Source: Streptomyces anulatus (GTDB lineage: Bacteria; Actinomycetota; Actinomycetes; Streptomycetales; Streptomycetaceae). From it: a DNA stretch of 64,000 bases. Positions 51,314-58,763 of the stretch are shown here, one piece after another; position 1 is the stretch's first letter, and every line of letters starts with the position of its first letter. The stretch spans positions 32,790-96,789 of the forward strand of contig NZ_JOEZ01000026.1 in assembly GCF_000721175.1 (NCBI RefSeq). Direction: 5' to 3'. Both the position numbers and the translations under genes were made by a program. The notes beneath the pieces were generated by a model that was given only the letters and a program-made list of their open reading frames with translations, was not told where the DNA came from and made no database searches.

Positions 51314-51451
51314 GGTGTGAACCTCCGGGGTTTCGGTTTCGGGGGCGGTGGATTCACCGCCCCGACAGGATGCCTGAGCAGCACGGGGCGGGGGAGGTGA
51401 TCTCGCCTTCACCTGCTGGAGGGGCGAGATCACCTCCCCCGCCGGGCGCGG

Positions 51452-51595
51452 TCAACCCGCCTTCAGCGCCCGGCGCGGCCGCCTGCGGCCGGTCAGGTTG
51501 ATGCGCACGCGGGAGAGGGGGAAGGGCGTGTCGCAGACCATGCAGACCCTTTCCGTAGGGTTGTTGACGGTGTCGCACGCTCTGCACTTGCGCAT
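51452..51595 (-). CDS. Small double zinc-knuckle protein (47 aa)
   Basis: This 47-codon frame starts at ATG 51595 with GGAGG eight bases upstream. CRAC and CMVC motifs 14 residues apart form a four-Cys zinc ribbon; the C-terminus is Arg-rich (GRRRPRRALKAG), suggesting nucleic-acid binding. It lies between two minus-strand small genes. Function unknown. Confidence 0.6.
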   Translation of the reverse strand: MRKCRACDTVNNPTERVCMVCDTPFPLSRVRINLTGRRRPRRALKAG

Positions 51596-51713
51596 GATCG
51601 AAGCCTCCTGAGGTGTGTCGGGCGGGAAAGGCGCCTGCGGGTGATCCAGTGAAGGTGACGGTCGTGGGGCGGGGAATCGAGGCGTCTCGCATGACCCCCC
51701 GCCCCACGACCCG

Positions 51714-51920
51714 TCAGCACTCGACCACGCCGTCCTGTCCGTGGAAGCGGTGGTTGCCGTAGGTGCGAGGGTCGAGGGGCGACGCGATCTTGACGGCTTC
51801 GCTGCGGCGGCCTTCGTTCTCTGCGCCTACTTCCGGGGCGGGGCGGCGCGTCAGGCTGGCGCCGAACGTGGCAGCGGTTGCGGAGGAGAGAAGCTGTCGG
51901 ATGCTGCGCTTGCTGGCCAC
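51714..51920 (-). CDS. Small hypothetical protein (68 aa)
   Basis: GTG 51920 follows GGAGG at six bases and lies 65 bp downstream of promoter copy 6. Ser/Ala-rich helical N-terminus (SIRQLLSSATAATFGASL), polar C-terminus. First gene of the leftward series 51920-51092. No family recognised. Confidence 0.55.
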   Translation of the reverse strand: MASKRSIRQLLSSATAATFGASLTRRPAPEVGAENEGRRSEAVKIASPLDPRTYGNHRFHGQDGVVEC

Positions 51921-51984
51921 TGGAAACCTCCGGGAGTTGGGTGGGCGCTTGGCGCTCGCAGTGGTTGCCGCGCCAACAACTCAA

Positions 51985-52013
51985 ATACTACAGCAGTAAA
52001 TCCAGTTATGCAA
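51985..52013 (-). promoter_or_regulatory. Conserved plasmid promoter, copy 6
   Basis: Minus strand: -35 TTGCAT (52008-52013), spacer starting AACTGGATTTA, -10 TAGTAT (51985-51990). Drives the small genes 51920-51092. Confidence 0.75.
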
Positions 52014-52126
52014 TCCATCGGGGCGGTGTCCACGCAGCGCCCTCGTGCGCAGGCCCCGCCTGAGGGCCTCGGGTGTGGACCGGCAGCCGTGTCCGGTGTC
52101 CGCGCGCACCCGGTGTGCCCGGTGCG

Positions 52127-52564
52127 TCACAGGCGAGAGCGGCTCCGCCTGACCTGCTTGGCGGCCTCCTCCGCGGTGCGCCGTTCACGATCGGCCTCGA
52201 TGTCGGCCTGGGTCGCCCAGATGAAGTTGCCGGGTCCCACGTACAGGCTGAGGAGGGCGCCGCTGCGGATCGCCTCCAGCTCGGCGAGCTCGTCGGGCGC
52301 GAAGGCGCGGATCTTCCACGTGTCATCGGGAAGGCCGTTCATGCGCCCGGTGCGCCCGTACATGATGTCGAGCTCGTCGGCCGTCGCGACCTGCGCGGCC
52401 GGCCGGACCTTCCGGTTCAGGCAGGGCGTGCAATACGCCCCCGCGCGCCAGACGCCGGAGTCGGTGTGGTGCTCCAGGACGTGGGTCGCGGCGTTGAAGC
52501 ACATGGCGGCGGAGCACTGTCCGCCGGGGCCGATTCCCAGTCCGCACGGCATCGTGATCTGCAT
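52127..52564 (-). CDS. Hypothetical Cys-containing protein (145 aa)
   Basis: The N-terminal half has CGLG, CSAAMC, a HVLEHH stretch and YCTPCLNRK, a set of Cys/His that could bind zinc, with similarity in layout to other small phage/plasmid zinc proteins. The C-terminal half is helical and charged (ELAELEAIRSGA, IEADRERRTAEEAAKQ). The SD is modest (GAGAAG). It probably shares the transcript from promoter copy 7. Function unknown. Confidence 0.6.
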   Translation of the reverse strand: MQITMPCGLGIGPGGQCSAAMCFNAATHVLEHHTDSGVWRAGAYCTPCLNRKVRPAAQVATADELDIMYGRTGRMNGLPDDTWKIRAFAPDELAELEAIRSGALLSLYVGPGNFIWATQADIEADRERRTAEEAAKQVRRSRSRL

Positions 52565-52666
52565 GCTTGTCGCTTCTCTCTTCCGGCCGGGACCTGCGGT
52601 CGCAGGTCCCGGGTGAGGGTGATCAGACGGCGGGGGCCGAGCACACGCCCCCGCGCGCGGGGGCGG

Positions 52667-52879
52667 TCAGCTCTTGCTGCTGGACAGGTGCGCGGCGACT
52701 CGGGGGCCGAGCCTGCCGCCGACGATTCCGCTGAGGAACCCGATGATGAACTTGGCCATCGGGCCGTCGAAGGGGAGTACGAGCAGCGCGAGGGCGGCGA
52801 GCGCTACCGCTCCGGTGACGTGTGGGGCGTGGGCGGCGAGCGCAGTGGCTGAGCGGCGGGCGAGTGCGGTGCGATCCAT
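52667..52879 (-). CDS. Small membrane protein, probably leaderless mRNA (70 aa)
   Basis: Start at ATG 52879. The hydrophobic stretch HVTGAVALAALALLVLPF and a second segment MAKFIIGFLSGIVGG predict a membrane hairpin. The -10 box of promoter copy 7 ends eight bases upstream of the ATG, so transcription should begin at or next to the start codon; no SD is present, as expected for leaderless translation in Streptomyces. Function unknown. Confidence 0.6.
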   Translation of the reverse strand: MDRTALARRSATALAAHAPHVTGAVALAALALLVLPFDGPMAKFIIGFLSGIVGGRLGPRVAAHLSSSKS

Positions 52880-52886
52880 ACGGGAA

Positions 52887-52915
52887 ACCCTACGGCAGTA
52901 TTTCCAATTAACCAA
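52887..52915 (-). promoter_or_regulatory. Conserved plasmid promoter, copy 7 (leaderless)
   Basis: Minus strand: -35 TTGGTT (52910-52915), spacer AATTGGAAATACTGCCG, -10 TAGGGT (52887-52892). The expected start site is about 52880, adjacent to the ATG at 52879. Confidence 0.75.
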
Positions 52916-52929
52916 CTTAGTCATCCGGG

Positions 52930-53046
52930 TGTTACGGACTCTGCGGCGCGCCACCCTCCCGCGTTCCGGGATTTGTTACGTATTCTGCGGGTGTCGTGGT
53001 GGCTGCGGGGCTATTGTTACGGTGTCGACCCGACAGTCTGTTACGG
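52930..53046. repeat. TGTTACG repeats in front of telomere operon
   Basis: TGTTACG[G/T] at 52930, 52974, 53015 and 53039, all on the plus strand, spaced 44, 41 and 24 bp, in the 190 bp before the Tap/Tac-like gene. The same motif is clustered at 63423-63482 near the telomere. Likely operator sites. Confidence 0.65.
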
Positions 53047-53106
53047 GTTCTTGTGTTGCTGCGGCGGCCACGCCGCATCGGGATGCCTCGTCTCCTGGAG
53101 TGCTTT

Positions 53107-56100
53107 ATGTCTGATCGTTCTGTACCGCCCGACGCGACGAAGGCGGAGCCAGGGCCCGTGTGGGCAGGCGCCGGCCCCGACGGCGCGCCCGAGGTGCTGC
53201 GCGTCTCGGTGGCGCGGACGCAGCTGTATCCCCTCGTAGACAAGGCACGAGACGGTGTCGTGACGGTCGTGACCAAGGGGACGGGGCGAACGGAGGTCCG
53301 GGCCGCCCTGGTGTCGCTGAAGTCGCTCGATGCGGCGGCGCGGGCGCAGGTCGGAGGATGGCCGTCGCTGTCCAAAACGGCTGCCCGGCCCAAGCTGGGG
53401 GACCTGGTGGCCGCGGCCGCGGGGAGCGGGGGCCAAGGCACCCCGGGGACGCCGCAGGTCCTGCTGGACTACAAGACGCCGGTTGCCGTACTGGTGAATG
53501 CCGCGCTGCTCCCTGACGACGGCGGCCCGATCCGGATTCCCGCGCCCGGGCGCCGACAGATCACGCTGTCGGTACGAGAGGTGACCCGGGACTGGACGTC
53601 GCTGCTGGACGAAGCCGAAGCAGGCGAGGTGTGGGTGGAGGTGTACCGGTCGCGGTCCACGACGGCGCCCCGCGCGGTGCTGATCCCCGTCGTGGCGCTG
53701 AACCCCGAACGTGCAGGCCTGCTCAAGACGTGGCCCGTGCACGACGCGGACGACGTCCTCGGCGAACTCGACGCCCTGGTCGAGGAGGTGGCCAAGCCGA
53801 CAGCACAGGACGCTGCGCGCGGCGTGGTGGTGGCGCGGAACGGGAAGCCGCTCGCGGTCCTCATGGCTCGCAACGAGGCGGCCAGAGCCACCGCACACCA
53901 GCCCGGCGTGACACCGTCGGCCGATCACCTCCGGACCGATGCCGCGGCCCCGGAGGAGCTGTCGGCCGCGCCTGCCGACACCGGGTCTTCAGTCGCTTCG
54001 GTCGCTGTCGCGGCCGAACCTCCGCCCGGGGCCGACGCACCGCCTGCAGACCAGCCGACAGCCAACTTCGAGGCCGGAACCGGAGCGGTGAGCCGTCGGC
54101 CGGTGGCGGCCCTGGAGGCCGTCCTCCAGGAGGTGCTGGCCCCTCAGGGATCCGACACGCCGCCGACGGAGGCAGCCTGGTTCGGAATCCCCGCCCTGGA
54201 CCGCGTCGTGGCCGGCCTGCAGCCCGGGAAGCTGACGCTGGTGGCGGGCGCCCCGGGCGCGGGTCCCTCACTGCTGGTGGCAGCCGCAGCGCGGGACACG
54301 GCGCTGCGCCGACAGCTCCCGGTGCTCTACGCGGCATCCGGTCTGACCCGCACCGATGTGGCGATGCGCGTCATCGCGGCGGAGGCCGGGGTGAACTACC
54401 GCGCCCTGCGCACCGGCCAGCTCACCGAAAACGAGCAGGACAAGGCGAACGGCGTGGGTGAACTGCTGTCGCGTCTGGGCGGAAACGTCTGGCACATCGA
54501 CGACGGGGCCGGGCTGACCGCATCGGACATTGCCGAGGCCGCGCAGGACGTCGACGGGCTCGCCCTGGTCGTAGTGGACCGACTGCAGCGTGTCCACGAC
54601 CCATCGGTGCCCCTGTCCGGGCGGGCCCTGCCGGCCGCAGCACAGGCGCTGACCCACGTGGCGCGACGCCTGAAGATCCCCGTCGTGGCCGCGGTCGACA
54701 CAGACGAGACGCCCCTCGTCGAGGCGCTGGACGCCGACGTCACCCTGACAGTGACACGGACCGACGAGCGGGCAGAAGTCACCTACGCCGAACGCGACTT
54801 CGGAATCCTGGCGAGCACCGAGCTGCGGGCGGACCTGGCGTGTGCCCGCTTCACCGATCCGCTCGAGGCCGCGGAGCCCACGGCACCGCAGGCCGTCGAC
54901 CCCAACCCGCCCACCCCGACCACGACGCCCAGCGCCAGCATCACGGACGAGATCGAGCACGAACTCCTTCAGGCGGCGCACCCGTTCATCTCCGGGGCAG
55001 CAGAAGGTATCGGCGCGCGACTGCGTGGCACGCTGTCCGCGCTCGGGCAAGCGGCCCGCACCGGGGACCATGGCGACCTGGGCGACCTGCGGACGTCGGT
55101 GGCCGACCTTGCCGCCCGCCACCCGACAGTCCCGGACACCAACGAGGGCCGACGCCTGGCAGCGGCACTGACCGCATACGCCGCCGCCCGCCCGCCGATG
55201 CCGCCCGCCGTTTCCGCGCCCCGCCCGGAACGCCCCACAACCCTGGCGCCGGACCCGCAGGACACACCGGCGGCCACCAAGGAGCTCGGGCCGGCGGAGG
55301 CCGAACTGGTCGCTGCGGCCCTTCCTCTGCTCACCGAGGCCGGGCCCTTGTCCCTCACTGCCCGATCCGCTCTGTCCCAGCTGCGAGACGCGCTCCGCAC
55401 GGGCGACGACCAGGCCATCAAGGAGGCGAGGGCGCGGACAGCGTCCCTGGCCGGCCAGCGCCTGCGACTTCCGCACACCGAGGAGACACAAGAGCTCCGG
55501 GCTGCACTGGAGGCCTACGCCCGCGCTGCGGCCGCCGCCGGCATCACGCCGGCGGTCGTACCTGCACCCGCCGCCTCCCTGACGGTCCAGGAGCCGGCCC
55601 GGGACACCGAAGAGCACCAGATCCCCGCCGATGCTCCGTACGACCCGGACGAGGAGACATCGGCGACGTTCCAGGACACCACGGTGCCGCCGGAGGACAC
55701 CGGCAACGTCCGGCGCGGTCGCACCTACACCTTCTTCACCAACAAGATCGCGGCCGCCGTGGACCAGGCGCTCCAGGAGACCAACGGCGACGTCGACGAG
55801 GCGATCAAGCTACTCAAGCGCAAGGCCGTGCCGGACGCTATGGCCCTGTTCAAGCTCTCCAGGGTCGGCGCCACATACGAGCATTCCGTGTACCCGGAGC
55901 CCTTGGAATTCCTCTCCAAGCCGTCACAGAAGGAATCCGACCAGATCTGGGAAGGGCGCCACAAGTGGCGCAATGAAGCCCTGCGAACCGCGGTGAAGAA
56001 GGGCATGCAAAAGCCGCTGGACGTGACGGCCCTCGACACCAACTGCGCCTACCTGTCAGCCTTCAAGACTCACCTGCCGATCGGCGCCCTGCGCCACCAC

Positions 56101-56673
56101 ACCCGCGGGTTCCTCCCCAAGGAGTCCGGCATCCACCGCGTTGACCACTTCGAATGGCCTCACGAGGACCTCCCGAACCCGCTGGGCGGACGGGTCGAGC
56201 CGGGCCCGTACCTGCTGGACGAAGCCACCGTCCGGCTCCTGATCCGCTGCAACGAACTCGGCCTATCCGCCCCGCCGAGGATTCTGGAATCATGGACCTC
56301 GGGCGGAACGGAAGCCCTGCTGGAGAAGTTCCGCCGAATCCTGAACGAGGCACGCACCAAGGCAATCCAGGAATCCGACAAGCCCACCGAGGAGTACGTC
56401 AAGGCGATGTACTCCCGATTTACCTCAACCATCGGTGAATCAGGAAAGAACCAGGAACTCCGGCGAGCCGACTGGGTCCACATCATCCGGTCGCAGGCTT
56501 TCGCGAGCCTCTGGCTGAAAGCCCACCGGGCCTATCAGGAAGGCCTTACGCTGGTGCAGGTCGCCGGCGTAGACGAGATCCACCTCGTCGGCGACTGGCA
56601 GAAGATTTGGAAAGAAGGCCGGATGCCCGGCGAGATGAAGAAGAAGCGCCTCTACACCCTCGGGGAGAACTAA
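53107..56673 (+). CDS. Telomere-associated protein, Tap/Tac-like, with DnaB-type RecA and family-B-polymerase-like parts
   Basis: 1188 aa from ATG 53107 (GGAG upstream). Residues about 30-75, 150-200 and 215-260 resemble Phd-type antitoxin-like modules (LRVSVARTQLYPLVDKARDG, LSVREVTRDWTSLLDEAEAG). Residues about 355-560 form a DnaB-like RecA domain with a Walker B-like LALVVVDRLQ, but its P-loop reads GAPGAGPS, missing the lysine. An Ala/Pro-rich helical region follows. The C-terminal 315 residues carry DTNCAYLSAF (D977), KAMYSRFTSTIG (K1099) and VAGVDEIHLVG (D1156), in the order of family-B polymerase motifs A, B and C. In Streptomyces, Tap/Tac proteins work with a terminal protein to patch telomere ends by protein-primed synthesis. 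The next gene follows after three bases. Confidence 0.7.
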   Translation: MSDRSVPPDATKAEPGPVWAGAGPDGAPEVLRVSVARTQLYPLVDKARDGVVTVVTKGTGRTEVRAALVSLKSLDAAARAQVGGWPSLSKTAARPKLGDLVAAAAGSGGQGTPGTPQVLLDYKTPVAVLVNAALLPDDGGPIRIPAPGRRQITLSVREVTRDWTSLLDEAEAGEVWVEVYRSRSTTAPRAVLIPVVALNPERAGLLKTWPVHDADDVLGELDALVEEVAKPTAQDAARGVVVARNGKPLAVLMARNEAARATAHQPGVTPSADHLRTDAAAPEELSAAPADTGSSVASVAVAAEPPPGADAPPADQPTANFEAGTGAVSRRPVAALEAVLQEVLAPQGSDTPPTEAAWFGIPALDRVVAGLQPGKLTLVAGAPGAGPSLLVAAAARDTALRRQLPVLYAASGLTRTDVAMRVIAAEAGVNYRALRTGQLTENEQDKANGVGELLSRLGGNVWHIDDGAGLTASDIAEAAQDVDGLALVVVDRLQRVHDPSVPLSGRALPAAAQALTHVARRLKIPVVAAVDTDETPLVEALDADVTLTVTRTDERAEVTYAERDFGILASTELRADLACARFTDPLEAAEPTAPQAVDPNPPTPTTTPSASITDEIEHELLQAAHPFISGAAEGIGARLRGTLSALGQAARTGDHGDLGDLRTSVADLAARHPTVPDTNEGRRLAAALTAYAAARPPMPPAVSAPRPERPTTLAPDPQDTPAATKELGPAEAELVAAALPLLTEAGPLSLTARSALSQLRDALRTGDDQAIKEARARTASLAGQRLRLPHTEETQELRAALEAYARAAAAAGITPAVVPAPAASLTVQEPARDTEEHQIPADAPYDPDEETSATFQDTTVPPEDTGNVRRGRTYTFFTNKIAAAVDQALQETNGDVDEAIKLLKRKAVPDAMALFKLSRVGATYEHSVYPEPLEFLSKPSQKESDQIWEGRHKWRNEALRTAVKKGMQKPLDVTALDTNCAYLSAFKTHLPIGALRHHTRGFLPKESGIHRVDHFEWPHEDLPNPLGGRVEPGPYLLDEATVRLLIRCNELGLSAPPRILESWTSGGTEALLEKFRRILNEARTKAIQESDKPTEEYVKAMYSRFTSTIGESGKNQELRRADWVHIIRSQAFASLWLKAHRAYQEGLTLVQVAGVDEIHLVGDWQKIWKEGRMPGEMKKKRLYTLGEN

Positions 56674-56676
56674 CCC

Positions 56677-57315
56677 ATGCCGTACGACGACAGCGGCTGG
56701 AGGAATTTCGGCCGCCTCGGCGCGAACCGCTCCCCGGAGAACGTCCGCGGCGGCCAAGCGCTCGGCGCGGCCATGGAGGAAGCCCTGTCCCGGCAGATCC
56801 GCGAGGGTGGCATCCGCTCCCCGGTCACCACGAACCGCGGGTTGAACGCGCGGCTGAACTACCTCGACAGCGACGCCGGCCGGCAGGCCATGGCCGACGC
56901 CGGCATCGACGTGACACCGCGCACGATGAAGAAGTGGTTCGACGGCACGCAACAGCCACTGCCCGCGAACAAGGAGAAGATCGACACCGCGTACTGGAAC
57001 CTGCGCACCGAGCGGTTCCTGAACAACCTGGGGGCCTTCAAGCAGCACCTGAACAACCGCGGCCGGGGCACGTCCATCGAGATCCACCCCATCAACCAGG
57101 ATCTCGTCGACGAGCCCGCACGGCGCCGGAACCTCATGGGCGAACAGGCGCACCGATTCCTGCCGAACGTCCGCTACATCTGGGACGACGCGGTAGACGC
57201 CATGCGGGAGGGTGACAGCGAGAAGCTCGAGGAGATCTGGGACGACGTCATCGCCGACCTGGACAGCGACTGGGGTGCCTACACGTACGTCTCCTATGTG
57301 GGCCTCGGCGCCTGA
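56677..57315 (+). CDS. Candidate telomere terminal protein (Tpg/Tpc-like)
   Basis: 212 aa, three bases after the Tap/Tac-like gene, as tpg follows tap (and tpc follows tac) in Streptomyces. Size matches terminal proteins (about 185-260 aa). An HTH-like stretch AGIDVTPRTMKKWFDGTQQP (near residues 75-94) followed by a basic/aromatic KEKIDTAYWNLRTERFL resembles the DNA-binding part of Tpg. The C-terminal part is acidic and aromatic (IWDDVIADLDSDW, YTYVSYVG). The priming residue would be a Ser/Thr/Tyr, not identifiable by eye. Overall similarity to typical Tpg is low, so this may be an atypical class. A 30-bp perfect hairpin follows. Confidence 0.6.
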   Translation: MPYDDSGWRNFGRLGANRSPENVRGGQALGAAMEEALSRQIREGGIRSPVTTNRGLNARLNYLDSDAGRQAMADAGIDVTPRTMKKWFDGTQQPLPANKEKIDTAYWNLRTERFLNNLGAFKQHLNNRGRGTSIEIHPINQDLVDEPARRRNLMGEQAHRFLPNVRYIWDDAVDAMREGDSEKLEEIWDDVIADLDSDWGAYTYVSYVGLGA

Positions 57316-57343
57316 GCGGTCCCGCGCTCGAGGTGCAGGCCGG

Positions 57344-57404
57344 CCGAAGGACATGGGAGCGGGGCGGGAGGCACTGCCTCCCGCCCCGCTCCCATGTCCT
57401 TCGG
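57344..57404. terminator. Extreme perfect hairpin between convergent genes
   Basis: Arms of 30 bp (57344-57373 and 57375-57404) are perfectly complementary around a single-base centre. It lies between the convergent terminal-protein candidate and the Cys-rich gene and probably terminates both. Confidence 0.8.
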
Positions 57405-57407
57405 CTG

Positions 57408-57827
57408 TCAGTGGTTCTGTGGCTGCTCGGCGCAGCACGCGGAGCGCCAGCACACGCAACGGTGGCAGTCCTGGCAGTCCTGGGTTCGAGGACAGCCGCA
57501 CCGGCAGTCGTGCGGACGGCACTGCGGGCGGTGTCCGGGCGTGGTGACGTGGCAGCGGACCGCTTCGAGGTTCCGTGCGGCCTGCGCCCGCGTCTCCTGG
57601 TCCTCACCGCGCTCGACGGCGTGGACCAGCCGCCAGGTGGAGATCGGCGCGGTCTCGGCTTCCACGCTGGTGGGGAAGGTGTCCTCGTCGACGAACCGGG
57701 AGGCGTCGTAGTCCCTGTAGTCGAAGTCCTGCACGCACACGACGTGAATCGTCCCCTCCGGCCGGAGGTATCGGCGGTAGTGGGGCTCGCGGTTGAGGCT
57801 GCCGGGGAAGGTCAGGTCGAGCGGCAT
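57408..57827 (-). CDS. Hypothetical protein with Cys-rich tail (139 aa)
   Basis: ATG 57827 follows AAGGAAG. The N-terminal half is polar with Tyr/Asp (YRRYLRPEG, VQDFDYRDYDASRF). The last 50 residues contain ten Cys and several His in CRPHDCRCGCP, CQDCHRCVC and SACC, probably binding several metal ions. It ends three bases from the convergent terminator. It shares a transcript with the 31-aa gene under promoter copy 8, unless the hairpin at 57846-57880 stops it. Function unknown. Confidence 0.6.
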   Translation of the reverse strand: MPLDLTFPGSLNREPHYRRYLRPEGTIHVVCVQDFDYRDYDASRFVDEDTFPTSVEAETAPISTWRLVHAVERGEDQETRAQAARNLEAVRCHVTTPGHRPQCRPHDCRCGCPRTQDCQDCHRCVCWRSACCAEQPQNH

Positions 57828-57845
57828 GTCGGCTTCCTTGGAAAC

Positions 57846-57880
57846 GGCGCGGCCCGCGCCGAAGGGGCGCGGGCCGCGCC
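57846..57880 (-). terminator. Hairpin between two small minus-strand genes
   Basis: A perfect 15-bp GC stem (57846-57860 with 57866-57880), five-base loop, between the 31-aa gene and the Cys-rich gene. Confidence 0.6.
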
Positions 57881-57956
57881 CGGTACTGGGGCCCGGGCGG
57901 GGGAAGCCCGCCCGGGGCGGAATGGGGCGGGGGCGGAGGCGGCGCGTGCCGCGCGG

Positions 57957-58052
57957 TCATAACCGGTCGCGGGGCAACGGGTCGCCCGCGCGATGAGACA
58001 CGTGGAAGCTGGCGGTCGCCGTGGACAGGAGATGCCTGATGCGCTGCTGCAT
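57957..58052 (-). CDS. Very small hypothetical protein (31 aa)
   Basis: ATG 58052 with GGAGG seven bases upstream, directly behind promoter copy 8. The product (MQQRIRHLLSTATASFH start) is basic and amphipathic. Supported by a strong SD and promoter only; it might act as a leader peptide for the gene downstream. Confidence 0.45.
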   Translation of the reverse strand: MQQRIRHLLSTATASFHVSHRAGDPLPRDRL

Positions 58053-58107
58053 GTCTGAACCTCCGGAGAAGTAGGGCGGGCCCGAAGTGGCCGACCCGAT
58101 GAACCTT

Positions 58108-58136
58108 ACCCTACAGCGATAAATCCAATTAAGCAA
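58108..58136 (-). promoter_or_regulatory. Conserved plasmid promoter, copy 8
   Basis: Minus strand: -35 TTGCTT (58131-58136), spacer starting AATTGGATTTA, -10 TAGGGT (58108-58113). It starts immediately after the stop of the gene ending at 58137. Confidence 0.75.
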
Positions 58137-58505
58137 CTAGAGCGGTAGCTTGCCGTACGGGTCGAGGACCACGTCCCCGCAGCCGAGATACCGGGCGAGG
58201 TCGTGGCCGCCCAGCGCCGCGATGCCGCCCAGGCCCTGACCGCGCAGGACGTCGGTGCCGACGATGAAATGAGGCCGGACCACCAACTCCCCCACGATGA
58301 GCTGATGAGTGCGGGCACTGCCGTAGTGGAGCGGGTGGTCCGCGTCCCTGGCATGGCCGCCCGGCTCGCTGACGCGGCTGGAGCCCACGAAGGAGACCGT
58401 CCCGTCCCCGGCCCGCTGGACGTACATCCAGGCGGGCACATGACGGGCGTGCGGGTCCAGGCGCAGGCCGGCCAGGGCGGCGTCGGTGGGGCGGAAGTCG
58501 TTCAT
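58137..58505 (-). CDS. Hypothetical protein (122 aa)
   Basis: ATG 58505 overlaps the stop of the upstream small gene (ATGA). Mixed alpha/beta: GLRLDPHARHVPAWMYVQRA, VSFVGSSRVS, LIVGELVVRPHFIVGTDVL, then GHDLARYLGCGDVVLDPYG. The repeated His/Asp could suggest a hydrolase-like fold, but no catalytic signature is clear. Second or third gene of the operon from promoter copy 9. Confidence 0.55.
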   Translation of the reverse strand: MNDFRPTDAALAGLRLDPHARHVPAWMYVQRAGDGTVSFVGSSRVSEPGGHARDADHPLHYGSARTHQLIVGELVVRPHFIVGTDVLRGQGLGGIAALGGHDLARYLGCGDVVLDPYGKLPL

Positions 58506-58705
58506 GGGGTCCAATCGATCAGTAGGGGGAGGGCCGCTCCGCCAACTCGCAGTCGCGGCGCGGCCCTGATGGGCCGTGGGCGCGGCCGGGGCCGCCGGCG
58601 CCGGTTGCACTTGCTGTCGTGATGCCGCCCATAGCGCTCCTGCGAGTAGCGGTCGTAGCGCAGCGAGGCAGGGGCGCTGAGGTAGTCGGCGACCACCGCC
58701 GGCAT
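58502..58705 (-). CDS. Small basic protein (67 aa)
   Basis: ATG 58705 with GAAG upstream. The central part is extremely basic (CNRRRRPRPRPRPIRAAPR), suggesting nucleic-acid binding or a low-complexity spacer. Coupled by ATGA to the next gene. A 40-bp palindrome separates it from the gene upstream. Modest support. Confidence 0.45.
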   Translation of the reverse strand: MPAVVADYLSAPASLRYDRYSQERYGRHHDSKCNRRRRPRPRPRPIRAAPRLRVGGAALPLLIDWTP

Positions 58706-58718
58706 GCTTCAAGGGGTC

Positions 58719-58758
58719 GCGGGCCGGGGCCCCGCCGCGCGGCGGGGCCCCGGCCCGC
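58719..58758. terminator. 40-bp perfect palindrome
   Basis: 58719-58758 is a perfect palindrome of 20-bp half-arms without loop, composed only of G and C. It lies five bases after the stop of the gene ending at 58764. Likely terminator, but such a sequence can also extrude a cruciform. Confidence 0.75.
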
Positions 58759-58763
58759 ATGGG

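Larger units (their letters stand above)
50078..51443. repeat. Cluster of GGTGA/TCACC inverted repeats
   Basis: Perfect arm pairs: 50078-50089 with 50148-50159; 50201-50218 with 50235-50252 (18 bp); 51083-51098 (16-bp palindrome); 51387-51407 with 51423-51443 (21 bp). A weaker one lies at about 51346-51363. All share a GGTGANNTC or GGTGATTC core. The 939-bp stretch 50153-51091 holds no supported gene, only these repeats, a 24-bp tandem repeat and a decayed promoter. Confidence 0.7.
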
